Part shown: piece by piece, positions 23,601-34,884 of the stretch
Layout of the letters: every line of letters begins with the position of its first letter
How positions within the stretch are numbered: position 1 is the stretch's first letter
NCBI RefSeq assembly: GCF_000313135.1
Contig: NW_004457372.1
Coordinates: 57,087-121,086 of the forward strand
Direction of reading: 5' to 3'
DNA from: Acanthamoeba castellanii str. Neff
Lineage: Eukaryota > Discosea > Longamoebia > Acanthamoebidae
DNA: 64,000 bases
Position numbers and translations under genes: made by a program
Notes under the pieces: generated by a model
Database searches by the model: none
Seen by the model: the letters and a program-made list of their open reading frames with translations, nothing else
What the model was told of the DNA's origin: nothing

Positions 23601-24135
23601 ATGTCCCGCGATTTCCTCAACAGCCAGGCTGAGCACCTGCAGATGAAGTATGTGGGCACAGGGCACCCCGACACGACGCGATGGTAACACCCTCCCCCTT
23701 ATTTTGCGCATCTTGCCCCCCCCCCCCAACGGAAAGGACTGCACCTGCCGCTTCTTCCTCACCGGTGTTGTGCACGTTGCCGTGGCTGCAGGGAGTGGGC
23801 GGTCAACCAGCAGCGAGACAGCTTGGCCTCCTACATGGGCCACTTCTCCATGCTCGAGTACTTCGCCATCGCCGAGAACGAGTCCATTGGCAGGATCAAG
23901 TACAACCTCCTCCAGGTACGGCACAGCTTCACTACTCGCTACATGGCTTCGCACACGAGTGTGCTTCTATCCACACGAAGAGAACGCGCTCCTCGTTGTG
24001 ACTGGTGCTGTACGTTTCCGTCACGCGATCACAACTCACCACAACCCACCCTTCTCCTTCTACGTGCGTGCTCCTCCTCTACAGAAAATGATTCGGCCCT
24101 GCGGCAACCCTCCTCCCACCGAGGAGACCCTGTAA
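23601..24135 (+). CDS. SF3B5: splicing factor 3B subunit 5 (SF3b10)
   Basis: Small SF3b component of the U2 snRNP, which helps hold the branch-site complex. Three exons at 23601-23683, 23792-23915 and 24085-24135 sum to 258 nt, giving 85 residues; the human protein has 86. The sequence follows the family throughout: QAEHLQMKYVGTGHPDTTRW, then EWAVNQQRDSLASYMGH, FAIAENESIGRIKYNLLQ and KMIRPCGNPPPTEETL. Both introns splice cleanly in frame, the first within the Trp codon. Intron 1 has a 13-base C run. Start is 228 bp from the ATG of the divergent metallophosphoesterase gene, so the two probably share a promoter region. Confidence 0.96.
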
Positions 24136-24461
24136 GCTTGCTGGTCTTGAAGAGGGAAGCGCGTACACCTTCACTTGTTATCTTCCTTTACGCGTTCCTT
24201 GCCTCGCTCTTCCTCTCTCTTCCTGCCTGTTCCTACCCGTACTGTTGTCTCCTCATGTCCGTCTCTCTGCGGAGCCCAAAGCGCAACGAGCTCTGGTTGG
24301 AGAGGAGGCAAGAAGGGAGAAGGCAAGCAGGGTGAAGTTTCGCGTCCACCACGGAACGAGTAGTGCGCTAGTGGCTGCCAGTCAAATCCCTCATTTGCGT
24401 TCACTACTACAAGAATCGATAATTGGCAGAAGAAAAAGATCAAGCATTGTACACAAGAGAA

Positions 24462-25485
24462 ATGGCGATCCGCTATCCTCGCTTCGTGACTCGGCAATCG
24501 CTAGCAGCCCTGATTACCCTCCTGCTGCTTGCGTTTCTCGCGGTTGCCCTCATATTCCCGTGGTACGCCCATCGTGCGTTGGTTGCATCTCCTACCATCG
24601 TCAATTTGCATTTCAATTAATTTCATTTTCATCATCAAGGCATCTTGAGTCAATCGACATCTCCCACTCCCGAACAAGCGATTCCAAGGTTAACGTCAAT
24701 GGGCGGCTCACGCGGCAGTGGACGTGGAAGGGTATGTACGTCCAGGTGACCAGCAAGGACCCGCACAGCCACCTCAAGAGCCTCTACCCCGAGAACCGCA
24801 TCGTGGCGTGGGACGACCTCCCTGCCGGCTCGAAGCACGTCCGCTCGGCCTTCATCACCAGCCAGGTCTTCGTCATCCTCGCGCTGGCCTTCGCGCTCGC
24901 GCTCATCCTGTTCCTCTTCTTCGGCCTCATCGTACGCCGAACCGCCACCGCGTGCGCCCGTGTGCTGCGCGGCAACGGCAAGTGGATCGCCGTTGTGTTC
25001 GCCCTGTGCGCGTTCGTGTTCGCGCTCCTCGCGTGGACCCTCTTCTTCCGCTTCCCGTCGGCCCTGGGCGACGACGGTCTCTGTCCGGCGGCCATGTTCG
25101 ACGACCTCGACGACCCGCTGTGGTGCCGCAGCCGCAAGATCGCCGGCATGGGCGCCCACCATGACGTCCCGTTCAAGCTCAGCTGGACGGGCACCAACCA
25201 GACCGTCAACGTCGACGCGCACTTCACCTGGGCACCCTCGGTACTCATTGACGCACACGCACACGCGTTCTCCTCGCTCCGTGCTGACGTGTCAAGCGTG
25301 TGCGATGTGTGCGGTGTTGTGGGTGGTGCCAGGTCGGATGGTTCTTCTGCGTGTTCTCTTCGGGCCTGCTGCTGCCCATCATCGTCTTCACGGCCTGCGT
25401 GCGTACGGCGCAGGAGGAGGAGCGGCTCTCGTGGCGCTACCACACGCTGGACCGCAACACCGGCTCGGTCGGCGAGTTCATCTGA
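24462..25485 (+). CDS. four-pass membrane protein of unknown function
   Basis: Three exons (24462-24562, 24640-25240, 25333-25485) sum to 855 nt, a 284-residue protein; both splices keep frame. Four hydrophobic helices are plain: an N-terminal one (LAALITLLLLAFLAVALIF), two in the middle (VFVILALAFALALILFLFF and WIAVVFALCAFVFALLAW) and a last one (VFSSGLLLPIIVF). The loop between helices 1 and 2 is polar and about 85 residues long. The loop between helices 3 and 4 has two Cys (LCPAA and LWCRS), which could form a disulphide, and an N-glycosylation sequon. The tail is short and charged. The layout resembles a tetraspan/claudin-like topology, but no family signature was recognised and no function is proposed. 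Confidence 0.8.
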
Positions 25486-25851
25486 TGCTCCGCCGCCGCA
25501 CTCGCGCTGTGGTGGACACGTTGACTGGAGAGATGACCACCTACTCTGCCAGCACCGTCGTGAATGTACATAGAGAAGGCCTTTATTTATTTGTGAATAA
25601 AAAAATCAAAGATTATGAAAGAAAAGAACATATCTGTCCCCACTCATTTATAAAATTAACTGGTAATTAGGTCCAATGGGCTTGAGCTAACAAAGAGCAC
25701 AGGAGACCACCACTAGGGCAGAACATTTATTTTTTCTTTATTATTCTTTTAGCTACCAGACAAAATTGTCCTGGTCTCCGAGAGCCCACCTTGAGCTTCC
25801 TCGCGCCATAATCGGGAGTCTAGGCACGTAGATTGATCGTCCGCATCTTCC
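25486..25851. other. intergenic region
   Basis: About 365 bp, AT-rich at 25570-25760, holding the probable polyadenylation region of the four-pass protein (gaataaaaaaatc at about 25595) and the promoter of the RhoGAP gene. Nothing else seen. Confidence 0.45.
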
Positions 25852-27714
25852 ATGAGCACAGACGTCGACTCGGTACTCTCCGCCGCCTCCCGATCTTCTT
25901 CGTTCTTGCCCCCCCCCCAAAGGCCTTCTCTCTTTGGGCATTTTACTTTTCCGATTTATTTGGATGAGGGACACTTATGAGGCCTCAATCTTTTCCTCCT
26001 CCTTCGCGCCCATCTCTCATAATCTCCCTTCTTCGTTTTTCCAATACCTAATCCTGTTTTATTAATCTTATTAATCTTATTTTCTTTCTTATTCTAATTT
26101 TTGGTGGCCACGCAGCGGCCGCGAGAGAAGAAGGGCAACCTGTGGGCGCGTCTCTCCGGCACCTTTGCGACGCGACCGCTCGACGAAGACGACGGCCAGC
26201 CGCACTCGGCCGACGCGCCCAGCGCCTCCTCCGCCGAGGACACGGGCCGCAAGCAGCGCGGGAGCGGCGGCGAGGGACGCGGTGGGCGCGGTGGCCTCCT
26301 CGGCTCGGCCCGATCGCGCACCAACGACGGCAGCAGCCAAGGCGACGACGCCGCTGGCAGCGAAAGCGACGATTCATCGCCCAAGCAGCGCCGGTCTTTC
26401 GGGCGCAGGAAGGACCGCGGGAGCGGGAGCGACTCCGGCGGGTCGCATCCGTCATCGCCGCTGGCCTCGCCGTCGACCGTCAAGCGGAGGAGCAAGGGCA
26501 AGAGCGACACGGCCGAGAGCAACGCCGACCTTATCACCACCAGCAGCGGCAACATCAGCGTCAGCGGCGCCACGACCACCAGCACGACCAGCACCAATAA
26601 CAGCGGCGGCGCGGGCGACTCCGGAGAGCCGGCTGCGGCGAAGCCGGTCACCACGTGGGTCACGTCGCCGCGAGGCCCGCGGTCCCCGATCGCCTCGCCA
26701 CGGTCGCCCGACGAGATCAGCAGCCAGCGGCCCAGGTTCGCTTTAGCTTCCAAAACACGACACACACACACGACACACACGACACACACGACACACACGA
26801 CACACACGACACACACGACACACAGCTCACCATGGTGTGATGTACACAGCCGAGGGTGGGCGGCGGGCACGGCGCACCCCAGGGAGGACACCAGCCCGCG
26901 GTCGAACAACAAGTACCTCTCTGTGCGGCGTGGCAAGGCCGTACGTCACTCGCGTCTGTGTGTCGTGTGCGGTGGTGCGTGTGCGTGTGCGGTGGACTGA
27001 TGATGCGGGGTCGCCAGTTCTTCGGGTTCGGTTCGAAGCCGGAGGAGGTCCTGAGCACGTCGCCGCCGTCCTCGCCGCCGCCGGTGCCTTTCGTCGTCGA
27101 CGAGGGCCGCGTGGCCATCGTCGTCGAATGCCTGGACCAGAAGTTCCAGCGCACCATCCGCACCGACGAGGACGCCACCCTCAACGACATCCTCGCCCAG
27201 CTCGTCAAAAAGAATCCCTTCCCCGTACGTCTGCTCTGCGTGTGTCGTGTGCGTCGTGTCGTGTGCGTGTGTCGTGTGCGTCGTGTCGTGTGCGTGTGCG
27301 TGTGCGTGTCGTGTCGTGATCTAAAGTTGTGCATGTGAGTTGTAGGATGTGAACGACTATGCATTCTTTCTCAAGGAAAACAAAACGCGGGGTCCGCTGT
27401 CGAAGCTCGAGCCCCTCAAGAACTTCGCCTTCGAACCCATGGTACATTCACTGCATTCCAGACACATTCTCTGCCCAAAGGCGCGCGCAGCACACATTCC
27501 AACGTGTTTTACATTCCTCACCACAACGCCCCGCGTCCACCACCACCCTGCCGTTGGCCCGGACAGACCGTGCTGCAGTTGATTCGAACGCAGGTGGTGC
27601 TCAAGGTGGAGTGGGAAGGCACCACCTTCAACATCGCCACCCAGCCCGAGTCGAGCGTCAAGCAGACCCTCCAGCAAATTCACACCATCATCCGCAAGAA
27701 GTGCGTTCTCCCAC

Positions 27715-27762
<48 letters not shown>

Positions 27763-29534
27763 CACACACACACACACACCACCGCACACGCAACACGCGC
27801 TGACGCGAGAGGTGTGGTGCGATCACCAGGACGACGCTGGAGAAGCCGAACGAGTACTGCCTGTTCTTCCCGATGGAGAAGGGCGGGGAGATCATGCTCG
27901 AGGAGAAGCGGACGATCGCGTCCTACCGCCTCAACTCGCACACGCTGCTCCACTTCAAAAAGATCTCCAAGTCCATCACCGCCACCCAGAAATCGACCCA
28001 GCGACTCGACAAACTCCTGGGTACCCGCCCTGTTGCGTGTCAAATGCGTTGTGTGTCGTGCCCGCATGTGCGATCGTGCGTGTGCGTGTGCGTGTGTCGT
28101 GTGTCGTGTGTCGTGTGTCGTGTGTCGTGTGTCGTGTGTCGTGTGTCGTGTGTCGTGTGTCGTGTGTCGTGTGTCGTGTGTCGTGTCTCAACTCGGCTGC
28201 GATGCATGCGTCGGTTCAGCGGCCGAGAAGGAAGCTGGCGATGACAAGGTCTATCTGATCATTGAATCCCCGACCCACGGTTCCGTTTCCTCTCGTGTGT
28301 CGTTTCATGCGTGTGCGTGTCGTGTCGTGTGTGCGGTTCACATGCTCACAGGGACACACACACACACACAACGCAGGGATCAAGAAGACATTCCAGTTCT
28401 CGTCGGACACGCAGGTGATGGAGGCCATGCGCCAGTTCAACCGGTACTGCAAGGCCACCAACACGTCGGCCTACCACCTGGTCATCCCGCCCGCCACGAG
28501 CAACGACGACGAGGTCGTCCTCGACAACATGCAGCGCCTCAGCCACTACAACTTTGGACACCTCGTACGTGTTGTGTGTGTGTGTCGTGTGTGTGTGTGT
28601 GTGTCGTGTGTGTGTGTGTGTCGTGTGTGTCGTGTGTATGTCGTGTGTGTGTCGTGTGTGTCGTGTGACTGACTCAAGAGCTCCTCGGTGGCAGACGCGG
28701 GTGCACTTCAAGGAGAAGGTGTCGCCGTCGGCGCCTCCCCGCATGTCGACGCTCATGAGCGGGCTGGGCGGCACCCTGCGCCGGCGGACGGTCCTCACGG
28801 CCTCCCAGGAGAAGGCCATCACCAAGAACCAGCAGCAGCCCTTCTCCGTCTTCCGCATCGATCCCTCCACTCTGCCACACGTTGAAGACAACGGTGCGTG
28901 TCGTGTGCACGTGTGCGTATGCGTGTGCGGCGCGCGAGTGTCGTGTCGTGACGTGTCTGATGTCGTGTCGTGTCGCAGGCTTCCAAGTGCCGGCATTTCT
29001 GGCGCAGATGCGGAAGACCCTGTACGAGAAGAACGCGCTGGAGCAGGAGGGACTGTTCCGACTGGCCGGCGACGAGCTCGAGATGAACCTCATCAAGAAA
29101 CAAGTCAGCGACGGCTCCTACACCGATTGCATCGATGTCAACGCCGTCGCTACTCTCATCAAGGTGTGTTCGTGTTGTATGTCGTGCGTGTCGTGCGTCG
29201 TGTGCGGTGCGTATTGCTCACACGATTTGATGTTGGGCTCGGCAGCGGTGGTTTGGTGAGTTGCCAGTGCGCGTGTTTGCGGCGATGCCGAAGGGCGAGT
29301 ACGAGCGGTGCGTGGGCGACGAGGCGGCCTGCGCGACCTTCCCCGACCGGCTGGCCGAGCCGCACCGCACCCTCTTCCTCTGGTTCGCCGCCATTCTCAT
29401 CGACGTCGCCAAGCGCCAGCACATCAACAAGATGGGACCCGGCAACCTCGGTACGAGCTCTCAGACAGTCCCCTGCGCGCTCTCGCCCCGAGGCTGACCG
29501 TGTGCGTGTTGCGTGTTGTGTGCGTGTGTATTTC
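25852..29534 (+). CDS. ubiquitin-like/RA-type domains plus RhoGAP protein, 3' end lost in gap
   Basis: Predicted Rho-family GTPase-activating protein. A candidate first exon (ATG 25852, MSTDVDS, donor GTACTC at 25873) joins in phase to the exon at 26116 (RPREKKGNLWARL). A Ser/Gly-rich basic region follows to about 26750. Then come two or three ubiquitin-like/RA-like modules: VAIVVECLDQKFQRTIRTDE to FAFEP (27110-27440), VVLKVEWEGTTFNIATQPES to LLHFKKISKS (27595-27980), and IKKTFQFSSDTQV to RVHFKEK (28380-28710). The RhoGAP domain begins about 28980 (FQVPAFLAQMRKTLYE), with the arginine finger in EGLFRLAGDELE (about 29050), VNAVATLIK/RWFGELP across an intron, and LLFLWFAA (about 29375). The sequence runs into N at 29535, so the C terminus is unknown. 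Introns are rich in TGTGTCG repeats. Role in actin control is inference. Confidence 0.82.
26757..26823. repeat. (ACACACGAC)n minisatellite in RhoGAP intron
   Basis: Seven near-perfect 9-10-bp units of ACACACGAC in tandem just after a candidate donor in the RhoGAP gene. Confidence 0.85.
27717..27785. repeat. (CA)n dinucleotide repeat in RhoGAP intron
   Basis: Long CA repeat with one CACGCACA interruption inside an intron. Confidence 0.9.
28086..28190. repeat. (TGTCGTG)n heptanucleotide array in RhoGAP intron
   Basis: About fourteen tandem copies of TGTCGTG, preceded by GTGCGTGTGCG degenerate units. Confidence 0.9.
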
Positions 29535-29981
29535 NNNNNNNNNNNNNNNNNNNNNNNNNNNNNNNNNNNNNNNNNNNNNNNNNNNNNNNNNNNNNNNNNN
29601 NNNNNNNNNNNNNNNNNNNNNNNNNNNNNNNNNNNNNNNNNNNNNNNNNNNNNNNNNNNNNNNNNNNNNNNNNNNNNNNNNNNNNNNNNNNNNNNNNNNN
29701 NNNNNNNNNNNNNNNNNNNNNNNNNNNNNNNNNNNNNNNNNNNNNNNNNNNNNNNNNNNNNNNNNNNNNNNNNNNNNNNNNNNNNNNNNNNNNNNNNNNN
29801 NNNNNNNNNNNNNNNNNNNNNNNNNNNNNNNNNNNNNNNNNNNNNNNNNNNNNNNNNNNNNNNNNNNNNNNNNNNNNNNNNNNNNNNNNNNNNNNNNNNN
29901 NNNNNNNNNNNNNNNNNNNNNNNNNNNNNNNNNNNNNNNNNNNNNNNNNNNNNNNNNNNNNNNNNNNNNNNNNNNNNNNNN
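29535..29981. other. assembly gap (447 N)
   Basis: Run of N; the RhoGAP gene 3' end and the SNU23 gene 3' end both fall inside. The genes are convergent, so one gap truncates both. Confidence 1.
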
Positions 29982-30674
29982 CTCCTCCTCTTCCTTCTTC
30001 CTCTTGGCGTTCTTGAAAATGCTCTTCACCTGCTCCAGGGTCGAACGTTCAGTCTTCATCGAGAAGCCCATCGCTCGTTGATCTGCAGAGCCAGAGGTGT
30101 GAGCCAAAAAAGCGCATATTTCAAATTCCTCTCTTGTTGGGGGCATTTTGCCCATTCCTCGCCTGGAATTTCAGGCAGGCGTGTAGCGGCCAGCGCAGCG
30201 CCAGAGGGGGGGAAGAGCGTACGCTTCTTGCCGTTGATGTGATCGAGGTAGTTGGCTGAGTCCTTGACGATGCAGTCGCACACATCGCAGTAGAAACCGG
30301 CCTGGTTGGACGTGGCAGTGCCGGGCACGACCACCTGCGCCTTGCCGAGCTTGGCATCGGTGTCGACCTGGTACTCACGCGCCTTGAGCGGCTTTCGCAG
30401 GTGGGGCGGCAGCACGGGCTTCCCCGCTCCCGTCAGCACCGGCCCACGGTTCTTGAATGCCGGGTGGTCCTGCTCTGTGGCGGTTGACGGTTTTATTTGT
30501 ATTTTGATGAAATAAATCGTAAGCAATTGCGAAAATGATGGACGTACCGGGTTCGACCTCTTCTTCGCCCTCTTGGCGCTCCCTGGCCTTCTTCTCGTAG
30601 AACTCTTTGTCCCACTTCCTGCGGAAGGGATGGCTCTTCTTCACCTCCTTCCCGTATCCATCCTCGGCCGACAT
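29982..30674 (-). CDS. ZMAT2: SNU23/ZMAT2 U4/U6.U5 tri-snRNP zinc-finger protein, 3' end in gap
   Basis: Spliceosomal tri-snRNP protein with a matrin-type C2H2 zinc finger. Exons: 30548-30674 (MSAEDGYG to FRRKWDKEFYEKKARERQE), 30223-30474 and 29982-30082, the last running into the N gap. Joins keep phase, including a His codon split across intron 2. The matrin finger is [26 protein letters not shown], with Cys-x2-Cys and two His, followed by the family hallmark GFSMKTERSTLEQVK. The conserved order FRRKWDK, REYQVD-KLGK, finger, RSTLEQV matches ZMAT2. The Lys/Glu-rich tail is cut by the gap. Divergent intron 2 still holds ordinary GTACGC and GCAG signals. Confidence 0.93.
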
Positions 30675-30874
30675 CTTCTCTTCTTTTTATTTGCCTATTT
30701 CTTTTCTTCTTTCTTTTCTTCGCCTTTACTCCTGTTGGAATTTCTGGTATGTGGAGTGTGTTTCTGTGCCAAAGTGTGTTGGAAATGTGCAGTAGCTATG
30801 TTCAGAGCGACTATGAAACAACCAAATATACAGGAATGTTGGTCTCCAGGCTTGATGTGAACCAACTGGCTGGC

Positions 30875-32169
30875 TTACGGGCCGAGGGGTCCACAGGGCG
30901 ACGACGTGGTCTGGTAATCGTAGCCGTTGCAGTTGCCCGGGCGCAGGTACTGGCACACGTAGATCGGCCGGCCCGACGAGCACCGCCCGATGCCGCAACC
31001 GACGTAGGCCGTCATGCGCCACAGGACCTGCGTGAAGTGTCCGCACGTGCCGCCGCTGCACCGCTTCGTCACCGGGTCGTAGTACTGTGCCTCGCTGTCG
31101 ACCCACCCATTGAGCACCGCAGCAATGCTCGAGTGGCCCATCGCCAGATTTTCACCTACACCACCGCATGCCACCGACCATTGGTTAGCATCCATTTTGT
31201 GTGTGCGGTCGAGCGTGTGCGTGTGCGGTCGTACCATAGTCGCCGCCGCTGTGCGAAAAAGTGCATCCGGCGGCCAGCGTGTTAGCATAGCTCTGGGCTG
31301 AGCTCTCGAGATTGGTGCTCCAGGCCAGCGCAGGCACGCCGTACTGAGCCCGCTTGGCGTTGTGCTCGTTGAGCCACGTGGCGGCGTCACCCGACGAAGG
31401 CACCGGGGAGGCCTTAGGCGAGGCGCTGGCCGACGGCGCCGGCGAGCGGCTGGGCGACGGGACCGGCGACGCGCCGGAAGAGGGCTCAGGCGAGGCGTCT
31501 GGCGACGCCGCAGGCGACGGTACGGGGGTGGATCCGCCGCCGCCGCCGCCGCTGGTGGTGACGGTGTAGGTGGCGCTGGCGCGGATGGCGCCGGTCGAAA
31601 TGACGAGGTACACCTTGTAGGTGCCCTCGCCGAGACCCCAGGTGTTGAAGGTGACCGAGCCGCTGTTGGATCGCACGTACTTGTAGAGACTGGTCGAGGT
31701 GCGGCCGCTCGCGAACACGCCGATCCACGTGCTCCTCACTGGGTTGGGGGGAAAGAACGAAGTCAGATTCGACGAAAAAGAAAGAAGAAAGAAAGCGGTC
31801 ACAAAAGAGCGAAGCGTACCGCTATCGGCGGTGTAGGTGGCGGTGAATGAGGCTCCGGGTTCTCCGCTGGCGGGGTTGACCGACAGGGAGTAGGCTACGA
31901 ACATAACAAGATCACAAAGATACGATGTGAGGTGGAGAAGAAGGTGAGCCAGACGCTCAGAAAGAAGAGCGGCTACCTCGCTTGAGGCGCTGGTCGTCGA
32001 TGTCGGTCGAGTTGAACGAGAGGAAGTCGAGTACGGGTCCGTTGGTTCCGGTGGCCTCCACCACCAGGTCGTCTTCGTCACCGGCCGTTTGGTCGTCGGC
32101 CACGGCCCCGGTGGCCAGCGCGCACACCAGGAGCCCGAGGAGACACAACACAAGCGATCCCCGCTTCAT
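30875..32169 (-). CDS. secreted CAP-domain (SCP/PR-1-like) protein with Ser/Pro-rich linker
   Basis: Predicted secreted protein. ATG (complement 32167-32169) starts a clear signal peptide (MKRGSLVLCLLGLLVCALA). Next comes an Ig-like beta-rich module (about 31910-31560) spanning YSLSVNPASGEPGASFTATY and WIGVFASGRTSTSLYKYV. A Ser/Pro-rich linker with (SP)-type repeats follows (about 31550-31400). The CAP domain begins WLNEHNAKRAQYGVPALAW, continues CTFSHSGGDYG/ENLAMGHS across an intron, and carries both CAP signatures: GHFTQVLWRMT (about 31030) and VCQYLRPGNCNG (about 30950). Stop at complement 30875. Three introns join in frame. CAP proteins bind sterols/lipids or act as extracellular effectors; the specific role is not inferable. 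The linker is typical of cell-surface proteins. Confidence 0.9.
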
Positions 32170-32544
32170 CACGAAACCACGACTTGCTAAACTGATATAT
32201 CGGCACTGGGTGTGTGTAGGTGTGGCCCTATAAGAGAGACTAGTTGACAACTGAGAAGCGAACCGGCGCCCAAGCTTTACTTTTATGTTGTCTTGGTTGA
32301 TGTGGTGGTCGCATAGGAGTCACGGAGCGAGAGGTCGCTGTAACTTCTCGTCAAAGGAGCTCTCGCCAGTGGTCGAACGTGGTTGTTCCAGTTCCCTCGC
32401 TTATGGCACCGAGAGGGGACCTGTGCGACCACCCGTGCCAGCAGATAGAGCCGCAGTACGACAAAGACGTGCGAATGGGAAGAAGAGAAGTTGATCGCCT
32501 TCTGTGAGTTCATTTCGTTGGGGCTAGCTGTTATGTGAAGGCCG

Positions 32545-32776
32545 CTACAGTGTCGTGGTGGTCGTGTGGTTGGTGTTGCGGCTGCGCCGCTGGGAGACGA
32601 GTGATCGGAGCCGGCCGAGGAGGCCCGCGTGTTTCTCGTCCCGGGGGGTGAGCGTCTCGACTCCGCCGTAGAAGCCCGCCGGGTAGTGCGGTGGACCGCC
32701 CAGCCCGTGTGGGTACAGCGAGCTCCCGCCAGCCGCCGGCCTCTTGTTCTGTGTTGATGTTGGTTGCCGATCCATC
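32545..32776 (-). CDS. small basic uncharacterised ORF
   Basis: Single open frame from MDRQPTSTQNKRPAAGG (ATG at complement 32774-32776), about 77 codons. The middle is Gly/Pro/Tyr-rich (GLGGPPHYPAGFYGG), then Arg/Lys-rich (LLGRLRSLVSQRRSRN), ending NTNHTTTTTL. No domain recognised. An upstream in-frame extension to 32967 exists but looks like leader sequence. Support is the open frame and biased composition only. Confidence 0.4.
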
Positions 32777-33060
32777 GCCTTTCTTTGGTTGGCTGTGTGA
32801 GCTACTGGGTGTGTCGTGTCGTGTTGTGAGCTGAGGCTAGCTTGCGACCGGAAGAGCTGAACAGCACCTGCGCCAAGCAACACGGCGAGTGCGTTTGCAC
32901 CACTTTCGGCCAAACGTACGGAACCGCCCCGGGGAAGACGTTCAGACGTGCAGAGCACGTGTCGCAAAGAGGCTCTCTTCTGCGGAACGAATGAACAGGA
33001 CAGCGGGTACAGAGAAGATCTAGAGATTCGATGTCGCCCTCACTCTCCTTACATCCAATA

Positions 33061-34020
33061 CTAAGAATGGAAGAGGAAGAAGAAGAGGGCGGAGAGGAGG
33101 AGGATGAGTGCGAGCAAGACGGCCCATCGCGAGAGGAAGTAGGGGGATGGACGAGAGCGCAGAAGGAGGAGGAGGGATTGCGCCTGCTGCTCGGTGTCCT
33201 TGAGATCGCCCGAGTTGTCGATCACAAAGTCGGCCCTCTCTCGCTTCTTGTCTGAACCGAGATCCAACCATCAGCGACCCATCACCACGCGCGCACGACG
33301 CGCACGACGCGCACGACACGCACGACACACACAATACCGAGAGGCATCTGGGCCTGGATCTTTTGTCGGGCTTCCTTCTCATCGATGTTGTCTCGCTTCA
33401 TGAGGCGCTTGAGTTGGACATCGTCGGGCGCATACACCACCACGACGCTGCTCGTCAGACGGTGCAGGCCTGCATCAGCGATTGACAGAACGACACGGCC
33501 GTCCAAGGTGAGAACACGAAAGCTACAACGCGTGCGGTGAGGTTGAGAGAGGAAGGGGGGGGGGCTGTACCGGCCTCGTAGAGGAGCGGCGCGTCCAAGA
33601 TGACGAGATCTGTGCCCCTCTGCATTTGGCAAGACGATTGTCAAACGATGGAGGACCGGAGGAGCAATCGCATCATCTTCGTACGATGAAGTGCCATAGC
33701 AGCTGCTTGGCCATCTCGATGAAGATGGGGCGATGTGTGATGGCCTGCAGCTTCTTTCGCTGGAGTGGATCAGCAAAGATGAGCGCGCCCAGTCGCTTGC
33801 GATCGATCTCGCCCGTTGCCTCCTCAATAAGGGACCCGCCCTCAGGATCTTTGAAATGTCGCAGGATCTTGTCGTAGGCGGGGGTGCCTCGCGCCACGAC
33901 CTGTCGCGCTATCACATCGAGATCGATCACAGCTGGTGCAGTCTTTGCATCGCTCGTGAAGATCCTCGTGACCGTGCTCTTGCCCGACGAGATACCTCCT
34001 GTCAATCCAACGATCTTCAT
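33061..34020 (-). CDS. dephospho-CoA kinase with C-terminal membrane helix
   Basis: Last step of coenzyme A synthesis: ATP-dependent phosphorylation of dephospho-CoA. ATG at complement 34018-34020. The P-loop is in MKIVGLTGGISSGKST, followed by VIDLDVIARQVV (CoA/Mg contacts) and IDRKRLGALIFADP, then ILDAPLLYEAG after an intron, VVVVYAPDDVQLKRLMKRD and ADFVIDNSGDL, the standard CoaE order. The last exon adds a Leu-rich region and a single hydrophobic helix (about 33065-33120, WAVLLALILLLSALFFFLF) just before the stop. It is a tail-anchor layout absent from bacterial CoaE and suggests outer mitochondrial or ER membrane placement (inference). An intron near 33550 carries a long C run in sense. 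Start codons of this gene and the cap methyltransferase gene are 60 bp apart. Confidence 0.9.
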
Positions 34021-34080
34021 CAAGAGCTTTATTTATTTTTAGTTATTTTTTGAATTTTAAAATAAAAAACATCGGTCTAG
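34021..34080. promoter_or_regulatory. 60-bp shared divergent promoter region
   Basis: Only 60 bp separate the ATG of dephospho-CoA kinase (minus) and the ATG of the cap methyltransferase-like gene (plus). It is AT-rich (tttatttatttttagttattttttg), unlike the GC-rich flanks, so the core promoter and both 5' UTRs must fit here or overlap coding sequence. Confidence 0.6.
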
Positions 34081-34833
34081 ATGGAGCAGACGGAGACGAC
34101 AGGACGAAGCGTGCCCTCGTCGGCGGTGGCTGCACATATGCAGGCCGCACAGGAGAGGGCGCGGGTGCACCCGGCCTGGCAAGCGCTCAACTTCGAGAAA
34201 TGGATCAAGTGCGTGATTTTGGGCGATGTCCTCGACGAGGGCGATGAAGTGCTCGAAATCTCTTGCGGGCACACAGGGGCCGAGGACAGCAACACCGGCG
34301 GCGCAGGTGGCGGCACGCACCACACCTACGCACGGCACAAGATCCAACATCTCACTACTGTCGGTACACGCGCATGAAGTCCAGCAGGCTCTGACCGCCC
34401 CGTGTACTTACGGGGTCTTCTTCCTTACAGACTCGTCGGCCACCGTGGTAGCCGCGGCACAGCGCAAGTGGGAGAAGACGAAGCGGTTCGACGCCGAGTT
34501 TGCGACTGCCGACCTCTACACGGTACCTCCTTCTTCCTCCTTGCATCGACGGTACTGCCAAACCAGCTGACGCGCTGCACTACATGACCACACACGACAC
34601 GACACGACCAACGACACGACACAGATATCGCTCGATCAGGTGCTCAGGGAGGGGAGAAGCTTCGACGTGGTGGTGTGCTTTGATGGGATGCAGAACAGCT
34701 TCGCCTCGGAGGAGACGGCCGAGATGTTCCTCCGCAGCGCCACCTGCCGCCTGCGCGAGGGCGGGTACTTCCTCGGCTTCCTCCCCGACTCCTCCGCCAT
34801 CTGGTACAACTCAACCTCTTGCGCCTTGTGCCG

Positions 34834-34884
<51 letters not shown>

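Noticed and set aside
29535..29981. Long ORFs containing X
   Set aside because: They run through the assembly gap and have no biological meaning.
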